Under the pieces are notes generated by a model. It worked only from the letters and a program-made list of their open reading frames with translations. It was not told the origin of the DNA and did not search any database. A stretch of 64,000 nt of DNA from Utricularia gibba (Eukaryota > Streptophyta > Magnoliopsida > Lamiales > Lentibulariaceae): positions 1,922,001-1,986,000 of the forward strand of contig NEEC01000011.1 in the NCBI GenBank assembly GCA_002189035.1. Reading direction: 5' to 3'. Positions 44,958-56,316 of the stretch are shown piece by piece. Both the position numbers and the translations under genes were made by a program. Position 1 is the first letter of the stretch. Every line of letters starts with the position of its first letter.

Positions 44958-45497
44958 ATGGCTGCTGCTGCTGTTGCAACTCCTTTGTCATACAAGCTGA
45001 TCGCCGTTGTGGCTTTCAAGGCGGCCGGAGACGTATTCCACGAGCTGGTTGCGAAGACTCCGCATCACCTCTCCCATATAACCCCTTCAAAAGTTCAAGA
45101 CTGTATTACATGAAGGGAGCTATGGAGCCACAGACGCCATCATAGAGTGGAAGTACATTCTTGGTTGGTTGCTTCACTCCATTCATGACGCTTTTCTTTC
45201 TTCTTTTCAGCTGTTTGTGAAAGATGAACAGATGGGAGAGAGCAAAGTGCAAAGCAAGTCATCATCGTGGATGATGAGAAGAGGCATATGGAGCTCAAAA
45301 TGCTGGATGGAGATCTGACTGAAGTTTACAAGGACATGACCATTACTATAGACGTGGAGACGAAAAACGAGATAGATTTCATCTCTTGGACAGTGGAATA
45401 TGAGCTACTGAGGCCTGAGAATCCACACCCTTTTTCCCTTATAAACTTCTTTATTGAGTTCTCAGCAGAAGTGGAAGCTCATCTTCTCCAGGGCTAG
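44958..45497 (+). CDS. Major latex protein-like (Bet v 1 fold), frame interrupted
   Basis: Two exons, 44958-45163 and 45232-45497, match the two-exon layout of MLP genes. Exon 1 encodes VVAFKAAGDVFHELVAKTPH and HLSHITPSKVQ, then after a one-base shift LHEGSYGATDAIIEWKYIL. The intron has GTTGGT and GAACAG borders. Exon 2 reads in phase as DGREQSAKQVIIVDDEKRHM, then LKMLDGDLTEVYKDMTITI, and ends EFSAEVEAHLLQG. These blocks match MLP/Bet v 1 landmarks (PHH..., EG.WG, GDL...YK, EYE, ...AHLL). MLPs bind small hydrophobic ligands in a central cavity and are linked to defence and stress. The break lies between about 45094 and 45105 (after KVQ); as written, translation stops at a TGA at 45111. One base too many there would explain it. 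Either a young pseudogene or a base error. Confidence 0.75.
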
Positions 45498-46106
45498 TTT
45501 GATACTGCTGTTATCCACTGCTTGCATCTCCAGTTTGGTTTGCTGTTATTCACTGTGTCACCTCAAATTTACCTTCCTGCTGATCGGTTGAGGTCATTAC
45601 ATAGTGATTTCCACAGCTTTTTTTTGCAAATGAAACAACAATCCAAAACACACAACAAAAGAACAAAAGCAGAGCTAACGTTTGGCAGGTGAAGTCAGAT
45701 CCGAGTAAGATCCAGCTTCATGTTTCTCATGTGTATAATATCTCTAGCATCTTTTCCGGATCAAGAAAGAGAGATCTAACCACAGAGAAAGTAGCTTCAT
45801 GTTCCTCACAGCATAAATTATTGCGCTCTTTGCATAGTTTATGCAACTGAAACCACAGGTGAAGGTTGATGAACTGAAACCACAGAGACCTAACCACAAG
45901 TGAAGGTTGGTGACGATGAACTGAAACCACAGCAAGAATGCAGAGCAAGGCCGCTGGTTTACTATCACAGGCCGAAGGAGAAAGAAGAAAATGAAAAGGA
46001 GACTTTGGACTTGTCATTTTGGTCCCCAGCTCAGCGAAGTGGGCGATAAGAGAAGAACACTCAACATCTGAATCAAGTCATTACTCAATTCTATGGCAGG
46101 CCAAGC
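45498..46106. other. Intergenic spacer
   Basis: MLP-like 3' flank. A 30-bp segment is partly repeated near 45840-45930 (AACTGAAACCACAG with GTGAAGGTTG), a short local duplication. No gene seen. Confidence 0.5.
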
Positions 46107-46496
46107 TAGAGGTGGGCACGGGTTCGACTCGGCTGGTCACGGGTCGAACCTGCCGAGTAAAAAATGAAATGGCTGACTTGGGGGTTTGGATGGGGTGATC
46201 CGTCCCGGGTCATGGGTTGACACGTGTCATTTTTTTTTTAAATTTAATAATATTCGATATATTTATTGATAATTAGGTTATGAACTATTTATGTATTTAT
46301 ATTTTTGTGAGTTAGTCCAATACTTTTTAATACACTACACGTTAGGCCCATTTATTCTGACCCGTCGGATCGACTCGTACCCGTGTACAACCGACCCGTC
46401 CCGTACCCGTTTTCGACGGTTACAGGTTACGGGTTGGACTCGCCACGGGTTGACCCGCCGGATACACCGGTCAACCAGTAACCGTGCCCAGCTCTA
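46107..46496. mobile_element. Non-autonomous hAT-type MITE, 390 bp
   Basis: Imperfect terminal inverted repeats begin TAGAGGTGGGCACGG at the left and TAGAGCTGGGCACGG (reverse complement) at the right. An exact 8-bp target duplication, GGCCAAGC, flanks it at 46099-46106 and 46497-46504. Eight-bp duplications and TAGAG(G/C)TGGGCA ends are hallmarks of the hAT superfamily. The interior is GC-rich near both ends, with CGGGT/ACCCG-rich subterminal repeats, and AT-rich in the middle. It has no transposase frame, so it depends on a partner element. Confidence 0.88.
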
Positions 46497-46504
46497 GGCC
46501 AAGC

Positions 46505-48779
46505 CCAAGAAAACAAGTTGCAAAAGTCGCTCTAATACCAGCTACTTGCAGGTAACGGATAATTTCCTAAGCAACTGTTCTTTGTAGCTCACCTAATAAA
46601 TACATGTAATGGCTAGCTTCGAAATAAAGATTCAGCCTTGCAATTCACGTTAAGTGATAACATACCATATCAGCTATCATTTCCCTCTATACTCCATACC
46701 CCTCAAAGCCATACGCCATACCTGAAGAAGTCGCTAACACACCCGTTGGAACTAATGTGTTTGTTAACACATTTGTTCCTGTTGAAGAGAAAGCAGCTTC
46801 TGGTGTGAGAATCGACAAACCAGCAGAGCGCCCATCGTTTAGATCGATGTGATTCCACCCCACAGTCACGACTGTACCAAAAGGGAGAATCGACAAACGT
46901 TTCAGAGCGGCCATTATCCACAGAACAGGATGATTCCCATCTCCCACCACAGTGAGCAGGTTCCATCTGGAAGGTTTTACCCACACTCCATGCAGCAGGT
47001 AAGAACTACAGAGTAGGGTATGACCATCGCACTATGGGGAGAGTGGGTGGGTAGATACGTATGCTATCATCCTGCTCATCGCAGGCAAGTGGCATCTCTC
47101 TCGACTTTTGGGGGAGCGAAGAAGCAGTCCACTACTACAGATGAATCTGGGAAGTGACGTCGATCACGGAGGGCTTCTTTTAACCAACTACCGAAACTCT
47201 TTTCTCTCTATGCATTTCCTTACAACTAGGTCAGATGGGTTCTTACAGGTATAATGTTTGAAAAACAATTATATTGACACCATTTTTAAAAAATATAATA
47301 TAAATTATAATTATATCCATATTTTTTATAAATAATTATAGTCATTGACTATTCTCAAACATAAGTATGATTAAATGTGTTATGTACTACAAAAATTATT
47401 TTTATTTTTTGTACTTTAAATATAAATCAATTCAACTAAAATTAAATTTAAATATACGTCAATTTTTGTTCTATCAAAGTTTTCATTTCTTTTATAATAA
47501 TTCACCTCACTCCATTTCGTAGTGATGATTGATATGGATTGATATAGTTGACTATTTGAGCGTTGTATCTAGAATGTTTAATTGTACACAAATTTGACAA
47601 GTTAAATCCAACACAATTGACAAGAACATAAATCCCTAATTCAACCAATGTTAGGTTGGCAATTCAACAACCGAATTATAATCTCAATTCAAACACTATT
47701 AAAAGCTTATTTGGTTGATAATTTCATATTTTAAAGGGTTTAGATTATTAAGGATTAGATAATTATATTTAATGGATGGATTTTGTTTATTGAAGTTGTA
47801 TGTTTAGTTGATAACATTACAAATCGAATTTCTAATTATTAAACATAAATTACATTATTATTCTTAATACAAAAAATTTTCTTTTCCTATTAATTATATG
47901 AAAAGTATGAATTGAAAGTAATGAGATCTTGTATTACTAAATACACACAGGAGATGGGTTTTTATAAATTATAAACATATATTTAGTTAGAATTTAGGAA
48001 ATAAATTGTGTTTATTTTATTCTTTAAATCAAACAAATTTTTAAATCGAAAGTAATCAAATATTTTTACGTAGAGTCAAACTATTATAGAATGAATATTA
48101 AATAATTGCCTACTTGATTTTTGGAACTATTCAAGAATATTTATTTATTAATTTGAAAATTATAAGTACGGACTGATAAGACTATTGTTTGTTCATATTC
48201 CTATGAATTTTACTTCTTAAAAATTCATAAATTTAAAAAAATTATATAATAACAGTAATTAACTTGAAATATAAAATATAAATATTAATAATAAAATAAT
48301 AAATCACACATGTAAATATTTAAATATCATATTCATAAATATTTTAAAAAATATAATATCAGAAATATTAAGATTAATATTAACGAATAATATAACTCTA
48401 ATCTCAATGAAAAAAAGATAATCCATACAACTACTAATGAAATAAAATAAAATAATGATTATAGAATTGAATAAGAATATTTTTATCATTTTTAAATTTT
48501 TTAGTTAAAATTTATTAAACGTCTACATAAATAGATGTTAGTATGAAATTTATATATATATATTTTTTGCGGATAATGTAAATTAAAAAAGGCAAGATTT
48601 TCCAGGCGAGTCTGAGGGCTGGGCTGCTTCTTAGAAACCTCAGAGACCGGTGGGAACAAGCAGATTGAATTTTGGCACCCAGATGGTCGTATTTGACGGC
48701 TTCCCTCTAGAAGCTGTTGCTGTTGTAATTTGTCTGCACGCACAGAAACTAAAAGCGACTCTCGAATGATACGCAATTA
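46505..48779. other. Intergenic, mostly AT-rich
   Basis: 46.5-47.2 kb is of mixed composition with a 99-codon minus-strand frame (46687-46986) that I could not tie to any family. 47.25-48.6 kb is very AT-rich. No supported gene. Confidence 0.5.
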
Positions 48780-49055
48780 GAATATCTCCAATGATTTCCG
48801 AAATTTGGAATGACATATCAGTTTTATTATATTTTTGGAAATATAGTTACTAAATTTACATTTTATTTATAATCATTTCCATAAATCTGAGATATCATTT
48901 TTTATACGTTTATTATAATGGATTTTCATAATGAAAATGAAAATTACATTCAATGTAAATCCGTAAACAAAAATATATCTACACAATGATTTCCGAAAAT
49001 CTAATAAACGAAATGAAAATGCCACATATACTTCGTGGAAACCATTGGAGATGTT
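48780..49055. mobile_element. Probable MITE with about 20-bp inverted ends
   Basis: The left end GAATATCTCCAATGATTTCC is the near inverse of the right end GGAAACCATTGGAGATGTT. Internal copies of TTTCCGAAA and TGACATATCA/TGCCACATAT also mirror each other. Length 276 bp, AT-rich, no coding potential. Target duplication is unclear, so the superfamily is not assigned. It ends 128 bp before the receptor kinase start codon. A weaker relative may lie near 22268-22510. Confidence 0.6.
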
Positions 49056-49182
49056 ATTACCGTTTTGGTCTAAACCCCTCTATAAGCAGATCCTGTAATA
49101 ACATAATCTGCACGTGGGGACGACGTCATTGGATGGTATAATAAGAACATGGAGGCGTGAGCTGCTTCTGCTGGGAAAAGAG

Positions 49183-52100
49183 ATGGGGTGTAATTTTCTA
49201 CCTTGTTTGTTGCTTCTCTTCTTCTTCCCCTTCAATGGAAGGTCCCAAGGTGTGGAAGTTGATCCTCGGCGGGAGCAGGGTATACTCATGGGGCTCAAGC
49301 TTCACTGGTCCAATCCGTCGTCTCTCAGTCATTGGACGCCGTCGACAGCCCACTGCAGTTGGCCGGAGATCACCTGCTCCTCCGGTGGCGCCGTCACCGC
49401 CATCAGGATCATCAACATGACGATAAGTCAGACAGTACCAGGGACAATATGTGATCTTACGAACCTGTCCTACGTTGATCTTTCTTGGAACTTGATCCCT
49501 GGAACATTCCCTACTGTTTTCTACAACTGCACCATCCTTCAGCACTTGAACCTGTCCTATAACAGCCTGGTGGGCGTCCTTCCGGGGGATATAAACCGCC
49601 TCTCGCCACGGCTGGAGTCGTTGATCTTGCCCTTTAATAACTTTACTGGGGATTTACCACCGGAGATTGGGGGTTGGCCAGCCTGAAAAGTCTTCATTTG
49701 GATTCAAATCTGTTAAACGGGACGCTTCCAGCGGAAATAGGTAACCTTTTAAATCTTGAAGAGCTTGTTCTGAGCTACAACCCGTTTTTGCCTCAGCCGA
49801 TTCCACAGAGCTTCACTCAGCTGAAGAAAGTCAGGAACTTGTGGATGACACACACAAATCTGGTGGGGCAAATCCCTGCTGATATTGGGAATATGTCTGC
49901 TCTTGAATCCCTGGATTTCTCTACAAATGGTCTAAGCGGAACCATACCTAGTGGCACTTTTCTTCTAAAAAACTTGACTTTCTTGTACTTGTACAAGAAC
50001 AATCTTTCTGGTCCTATTCCTGGGAGAATAGAATCAATGAACTTGCAAATTCTTGATCTCTCTAACAACTGCTTGACAGGAGAAATCCCTGATGGGATTG
50101 GAAATATCACCACTCTCACTGGTCTGGCTTTGTTCTTCAATCAATTATCAGGCCAAGTTCCATCCAGTATCAGCAGACTGCCAAGTCTAAGAGATTTCTC
50201 AGTATTCAACAACAATCTGTATGGTGAATTACCACCAGAGTTCGGCCGACACTCGAAACTTGAAACGTTCGAAGTCGCTACCAACAATTTTTCCGGTGGA
50301 TTACCCCAGAACCTGTGCATAAACAAAGCGTTGGTAGGGTGGTAGCCTTTGAGAATCATTTGACTGGTGAACTCCCATCATCTCTGAGCGATTGCGATAG
50401 CCTGATCATTGTTCGAGTCCACGATAACTTGCTGTCAGGCAGTGTCCCCGATGGGTTATGGAGAGCACCAAATTTAGAACAGTTGATGCTAAGCAACAAT
50501 TTGTTTTCCGGTCAGCTTCCAGAAGTAGTGAGCCCCAAGTTATCGCTCATCGAGGTGATGGATAACCAGTTCTCGGGTTCAATCCCAGTAGGGATATCTT
50601 CGTGGGAGAGCTTGAAGGTCCTCAGGGCAAGCAACAACTCTTTCAGCGGTGAAATACCTCAAGCTTTGACAGCTCTCCAATTCTTAACGGTTCTTTTGCT
50701 TGACAGGAATCAACTCTCTGGTCCGCTTCCAACAATAATCTCCTGGAGATCTCTTGCAACTTTAAATCTCAGCAGCAATCACATCTCGGGCACAATCCCT
50801 TCGTTGTTAGGCCAGCTACCAGACCTTGTAGCATTGGACTTGTCACAGAATGAGTTGTCAGGCCAAATTCCCCCCAGTCTTGGGCATTTGATGCCGTCTT
50901 ATCTCAACCTTTCTCACAATTTGCTTTCCGGGCAGATCCCAGCTGAGTTTGAGAATGCAGCTTATGACAACAGTTTCATTTCCAATGCTGGACTGTGTTC
51001 CAATACACGATCACTCGGCATAAACAGTTGTGTTGAAGGAAATGGGAGATCAAGAGGTCGTTCATCAAGTTTCACTCCAATCATCTCGAGTCTAGCTGCA
51101 GTTGTATTCTTTTTGGCATTGCTGTATGCAGTCTTTGTGTTCAGATGCTACAGAAAGGCTGTGCATTCGACTGATTCCGACTGGAAGCTGACTTCATTTC
51201 ACAAGCTGAATTTCACTGAATCAAACATCCTGCAAAGTTTGACTGATGATAATCTCATCGGGAAAGGAGGATCAGGGAGCGTTTACCGTGTCCCATTGCA
51301 CAGGTCAGATGAGTATGTTGCTGTTAAGAAGATACGGAACAGCACAAAGTTGGATAGAAAACTTCAGAAGGAATTCCATGCAGAAGTTGGAATTCTTGGG
51401 ATGATCCGGCATGCAAACATCGTCAAACTGCTTTGCTGCATCTCAGGGGAGAAGTCACAGGTTCTGGTTTATGAATACATGGAGAACCACAGCCTAGACA
51501 CATGGCTTCATCGCAGCAAGAGGCAATTTATCAGCAACGCAAGTTCAGCTCATCATGCTGTGCTCATGGACTGGCCAAAAAGGCTGCACATTGCAATTGG
51601 AGCTGCTCAAGGCCTCTGCTATATGCACCACCACTGCTCGCCTCCAATAATCCATCGAGACGTGAAGTCAAGCAATATCCTCCTGGATTCAGATTTCAAT
51701 GCAAAGATAGCAGATTTTGGGCTTGCAAGGATGCTGATGAACGCCGGAGAGCCTGATACAATGTCTGTTGTGGCTGGCTCATTTGGTTATATGGCTCCAG
51801 GTAATAATCATCTTCTCTTTCTCCCCCTTACTGACTTTCAAGCATTTTAACCTGATAACCTGTCCCTTTCAACCATGAACTTCATCTCAGAGTACTCTCA
51901 TACAAGACGTGTAAATGAGAAGATAGACGTCTATAGTTTTGGAGTAGTACTTCTTGAGTTGGTAACTGGAAGAGAAGCTCACAATGGAGACGAAAGGTCA
52001 TCACTTGCCGAATGGGTGTGGCGCCATGTGGCTCAGCAGGGAAGGCCAATAGATGACATATTGGATGAGGAAGTAAAAGAATCACATTATATGCAGGAAA

Positions 52101-52318
52101 TAAGCACAGTGCTGAAGTTGGGATTGGTATGTACAAATAGATCCCCCTTAAACAGGCCACATATGAAAGATGTGTTGCATATCTTACTCCAGTGCAGTCA
52201 AAGGCTACAGACTCCAGTGTGCAGCATTAGAGAAGAGCATGACGTTTTTCCTCTCCTAAGCAGTACGCAGTCTTGTAGACCTGAAGAAAATCATGAAAGA
52301 TCTTTCATCCCCGTTTGA
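49183..52318 (+). CDS. HSL3: HSL3-type leucine-rich-repeat receptor kinase, frame broken twice
   Basis: Two exons, 49183-51800 and 51891-52318, spliced in the kinase at P/EYSHT as in Arabidopsis At5g25930 (HSL3). The order is a signal peptide (MGCNFLPCLLLLFFFPF), an N-cap with HCSWPEITCSSGG, about 20 LRRs of the NLxxLxLxxNxLSGxIP type, a membrane span (ISSLAAVVFFLALLYAVFVF) and a Ser/Thr kinase. The kinase has GKGGSGSVYR, the VAVKKI lysine, HRDVKSSN, ADFGLA and DVYSFGVVLLELVTGRE; it is an RD kinase and looks active. HSL3 perceives CTNIP/SCREW peptides and modulates stress and immune responses at the plasma membrane. The coding frame shifts at 49669-49673 (run of five G) and again at about 50337-50339 (run of three G). 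One extra G at each place would give an uninterrupted LRR domain. Everything else is conserved, so I annotate a gene but flag the breaks. Confidence 0.85.
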
Positions 52319-52583
52319 TTTAGGGAGTAAATAAGTGTTCTTGAAGCATAGATGTATTCATTTAGGAAGCATGCACTACTTTTCCTGTACGAATTCTAAT
52401 TCGAGTTCCTTAAGGTGCGACAACATATGCTCCTACGCGTTCAATAGCATCACTAAATATCACTAAATATCAATAACATCACTAAATATGTCGTTGGTGA
52501 TAGGTATGATTGCAAGTCTGTAACCTACCCACCCTGCATTGCAAAAAAAGGATACAGAAATACTCATGCAACCAGGAATAGAA

Positions 52584-53234
52584 TCACTGGCCCAAGTCTG
52601 TACGATTTGGAATGGCTGGGACGAGAAAGTTTGCAAATTGTGATTCTACTAATCGGAAATTTCCAGTGCAATCTTTTTTCTGCATCTGGGCCAGAGCATG
52701 AGCCATTCCTTGTTGAATCCTTACATCAGCGGAGCTAACGTGAACCCCTTGAACCTGAGGAATGATCAAGTATAATAACACCACTGAAAAAAGAATGAAA
52801 AGAAAGGATCAAAGTTACTATACTCACACGCACAATGTCCACATTCCTCTGCTGTGGTGCTCCTTCAACAATACTGTCATGAGCTACGCTGGAAAGAAAC
52901 ATAGGGCAACAGCTTAATGAAGTCAACAGAATGACCCAAAGTTCACCGTGCCATAGAAAATGCAAAGCATTCAACCAAGCCACAGAATCACGACCCAGTA
53001 AAAACGGTTAATTTCAGCCTCGATTCAAAGCAAATCCATCAAGCAGTCTCTGATGAAAACATTCACTGACACGCAGAAAACCTACTCGTAACTAGAATGA
53101 CTTCATGGAAATCTGAGCAAAGCTAAACTTTTTCTAAAGCAAATTTCAACATCCGAAGAAATCTGTAGAAACGCAACGAAATGCCTAGGGAGGGAATCGA
53201 ACTTCTTCCTCTTCGGTGGCCGCTTGAAGCTCAT
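52584..53234 (-). CDS. Unidentified small protein, 87 aa, three exons
   Basis: Exons 53234-53203, 52888-52828 and 52754-52584 join in phase with GT-AG borders. The start MSFKRPPKRK is very basic. The rest is VAHDSIVEGAPQQRNVDIVR followed by a helical stretch VSSADVRIQQGMAHALAQMQ, and it ends PAIPNRTDLGQ. Cytosolic or nuclear; no signal peptide or membrane segment. A different frame through exon 1 (VQYQFGKAVNIGYNELQAAT, ending EEEE) also looks protein-like but lacks an ATG and does not splice in phase, so the true N terminus could differ. The clean exon chain is the main evidence. I do not recognise the family. Confidence 0.6.
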
Positions 53235-54189
53235 TGTAACCGATATTCACAGCCTTCCCGAACTGATACTGCACAGCCGCAGTCGAAGCCCTAGCCGGGA
53301 AATTTAAATCAAGAATGCTCAAGAAAATTCTATTATATTACTTTAGAGTTTTGTTATGATTAAAAGCACATTGATAAATAAAATATTTAAAAAATAAAAT
53401 TTTAAATTAAATGTTTTATGTATTTACGTAAATAAAATTTCACAACAAATCTTTAATCACAAGCAATTATATGCGTACACTTGATTCTAATATTTGAAAG
53501 TAACGAAAAAGGAAAGTAAATGAAATCAATAGATATCAAATTCAATTCTAGATTTCTATATTGATTCAAAGATTCCTAAATTCTTCAAAAACTTAATGCT
53601 TAAGTAATTATGTAGTTGTGTAGATCTGATTATCTTTTTTGATAGTATTGTATCATATATTTTTATTTAATTTGTTTAAGATAAAATCTAAATATTTTAA
53701 GATAAGATTCAAATAATATATTATTTAAGATCTTTTGACCAAGTCTATATTCATATACTCCAATTTTCACCTGAATAAAGATTATTTCTATTTTTCTTTA
53801 ATTTAAATAATCCATAACAATCAAATTAATATAATATACAAATTATTTAAAAACATAGAAAATATTAAACAAACTGATATAAAAGAATTATTAAAAATCA
53901 CAAATATAAGTAACAGAAAATAAATTATTAAATTTTATCAAACACGCATTATTGCAAATGCATGCATATCTACACGTTCACTTTTAATATTAAATAATGA
54001 ATATTTTGGTAAAACATTTGAAATACTAATGAAAATATTCAGCTTCGTGGCGGTTGTGGATTGGGCTACCACAAGAGGGATCAGTCGGGCGGCATAGAGG
54101 TCGGCCCAATGTAGTGCTGCGGCGGCTATATGAGAAGCAACTCGGTGATCCGTGCTCATCAAGGCTCGCGATCTTTCTGACAGAATTCG
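53235..54189. other. AT-rich spacer with two promoters
   Basis: Lies between the divergent small 87-aa gene (-) and the ALKBH9-type gene (+). 53.33-54.04 kb is strongly AT-rich; GC rises over the last 150 bp before the ALKBH start. No further gene seen. Confidence 0.5.
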
Positions 54190-56316
54190 ATGTCGTCCGC
54201 TGCCATGACGGCCTTTCATGCGGATCGTTTTCTCAGCAGGTACAACGACGATGAGCTCCGAACTGCGGCGGAGTTTCTATCCAGTTGGATGCCTTTTCTC
54301 TCGCGCGATCTTTGCGAATGTTGCACGCGGAAACTGTCTGACCGTATTCAGTCGCTTGACGCAGGTTGGAGATTACTCCTTTCTATTTATTCCGATTTAT
54401 ACTAATTTTTTTTTGGGTGATTTCAGTTCATGGGATTGAGGGAACTCGGTTTTGACTTTTAGTGGGGATTGGGAGTGAAAAAAACTCGTTCTTTTGTTCT
54501 ATTTTAGGGCATTTGGATTAGCCGGAAAGGGATGTAGATATAAGAATCTGTTTTTGGCGACGCATGCACCTTTGAATTGTAAATTTTTTTTTGACATATT
54601 TTGGATGAATGGCTGTACCATGTGCAGGGAGTAACGCGGAAAGATCAGATTGTGAAGATGGTGCTGATGTGAATAAATGTGAAATTAGGAATGGTGTGGT
54701 TGATACTGCTGTTTCCTCTTCACCACCAGCAACGCCGAAGGTGAAAATGTCCTGGGCTGATATGGCACTGTATGATGATGCTGTCGAAGAAGAGGACATG
54801 GGAAACAATGGTAACGGTAATGGCACTTCTCGGGAAACTGATGAAATTGAAACCAAACCAAGAACAACATTGTCGAGGGATCTGAGAGAGTCCATTCGAT
54901 TCAATGGTGTTGAAAGGAAGAAGGACTTTATAACTTTGGAAAGAGTGAACGGAAAACTGGTGAACGTACTGGATGGACTTGAGTTACATAAAGGTATCTT
55001 CAGCACTGCAGAGCAGATTAGAATTGTCAACTTCGTTGAAGAACTTCAGGAGATGGGAAAAAAGCAGCAGATGAGAGGTTCGTTAAGTGGCCTAAGTTAG
55101 ATATATATGTTAGACACCAACTATGTTCATTTTTTTTTTCTTTCATCCAAGTTATTGAATTTATTAACACTTATGCTATGTATGGCCTGTGGATGATGTG
55201 TGTATCTTGAGATTCCACATGCCTGTTATGCACGAACTTGTCTGTTGCATATGGGAAGAATATGTGGAGTCGAGTCAAAGCGTGATTTGAGTTTGCATAT
55301 TCTCCCAAAGGGCAGCAGCAGTACGCATATTTGCACGTATGCTGTTATCTTTCATGTTTAAAGATTCACCTCTCAACTGTTGTCACAAATTTTATTTGCA
55401 GAACAAACATTTTCAGCACCACGAAAATGGATGAAGGGAAAGGGCCGTGTAACTCTTCAGTTTGGTTGCTGTTACAATTACGCAGTGGTGAGTTTTATTT
55501 GGTACTAAACTCTTTGGTTGTTTGTAATTTCTATCGTGAGCAAGTGAACTAAACCTTCTTTTGTGCTTGTGGCAGGACAAAAAAGGTAATCCACCCGGCA
55601 TCCTACGGGACGAGATGGTTGATCCTTTGCCTCCCCTATTCAAAGTTATGATCCGGAGGCTTATCAGGTGGCATGTCTTGCCACCTTCATGCATTCCCGA
55701 CAGCTGCATTGTGAATATATACGAAGAAGGGGACTGCATACCACCGCATATCGACAACCATGATTTCATTCGGCCATTCTGCACTGTCTCGTTTCTCAGC
55801 GAGTGTCAAATTCTCTTCGGCGCCAACTTGAAGATCCTGGGCCCTGGTGAATTTTCTGGCGCATATGCTATTCCTCTGCCTGTCGGGTAAGCATATCCAC
55901 TGCAGCCTAAGCATGTAACCCTGCTTTCACAGAAGTATCTGACACATCAATTTCTTCCAGGTCTGTTCTTGTTTTGCAAGGAAACGGAGCTGATGTGGCC
56001 AAACACTGCGTCCCATCAGTTCCATCCAGGAGGTAATTTTGCCTGTGTTTCATTTTTACTCAATCCATCCGCCATTGCTAAGATCCCCTCGTGCTCCGTT
56101 GCTAGGATATCGATTACTTTCAGGCGAATGCATGAATCGAAGCGACCGCACGGATATGTGGAGGAACCAGACCTCCGAGGACTGGAGCCGTTGAGTCAGG
56201 TATCCGTCGCCGACTCTGTTTCACGACAGAACAATTCCTCTTCGCGAAGCCGAAAGGGACGCCAGAGTTGGAGTCGGAGCTCCGGTGACGCCCGTACAGA
56301 TCGTCACGCGGGTTAA
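54190..56316 (+). CDS. ALKBH9B: ALKBH9-type RNA N6-methyladenosine demethylase
   Basis: Six exons, 54190-54364, 54628-55077, 55402-55487, 55576-55886, 55961-56032 and 56106-56316, give 434 aa. The Fe(II)/2-oxoglutarate dioxygenase core is complete: PRKWMKGKGRVTLQFGCCYN, DKKGNPPGILRDEMVDPLPP, then WHVLPPSCIPDSCIVNIYEE and DCIPPHIDNHDFIRPFCTVS. The iron ligands are the H and D of HIDNHDF and the H of ADVAKHCVPSVP; the 2-oxoglutarate arginine is in RISITFRRM. The N terminus (DDELRTAAEFLSSWMPFLSR) and the Ser-rich C-terminal tail are family-like. Arabidopsis ALKBH9B removes m6A from RNA in the cytoplasm and affects viral RNA and transposon transcripts. Assignment to 9B rather than 9A/9C is by overall look only. 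Confidence 0.93.

Noticed and set aside
46687-46986. 99-codon minus-strand open frame
   Set aside because: No recognisable family; overlaps an equally long frame on the same strand; no splice evidence.
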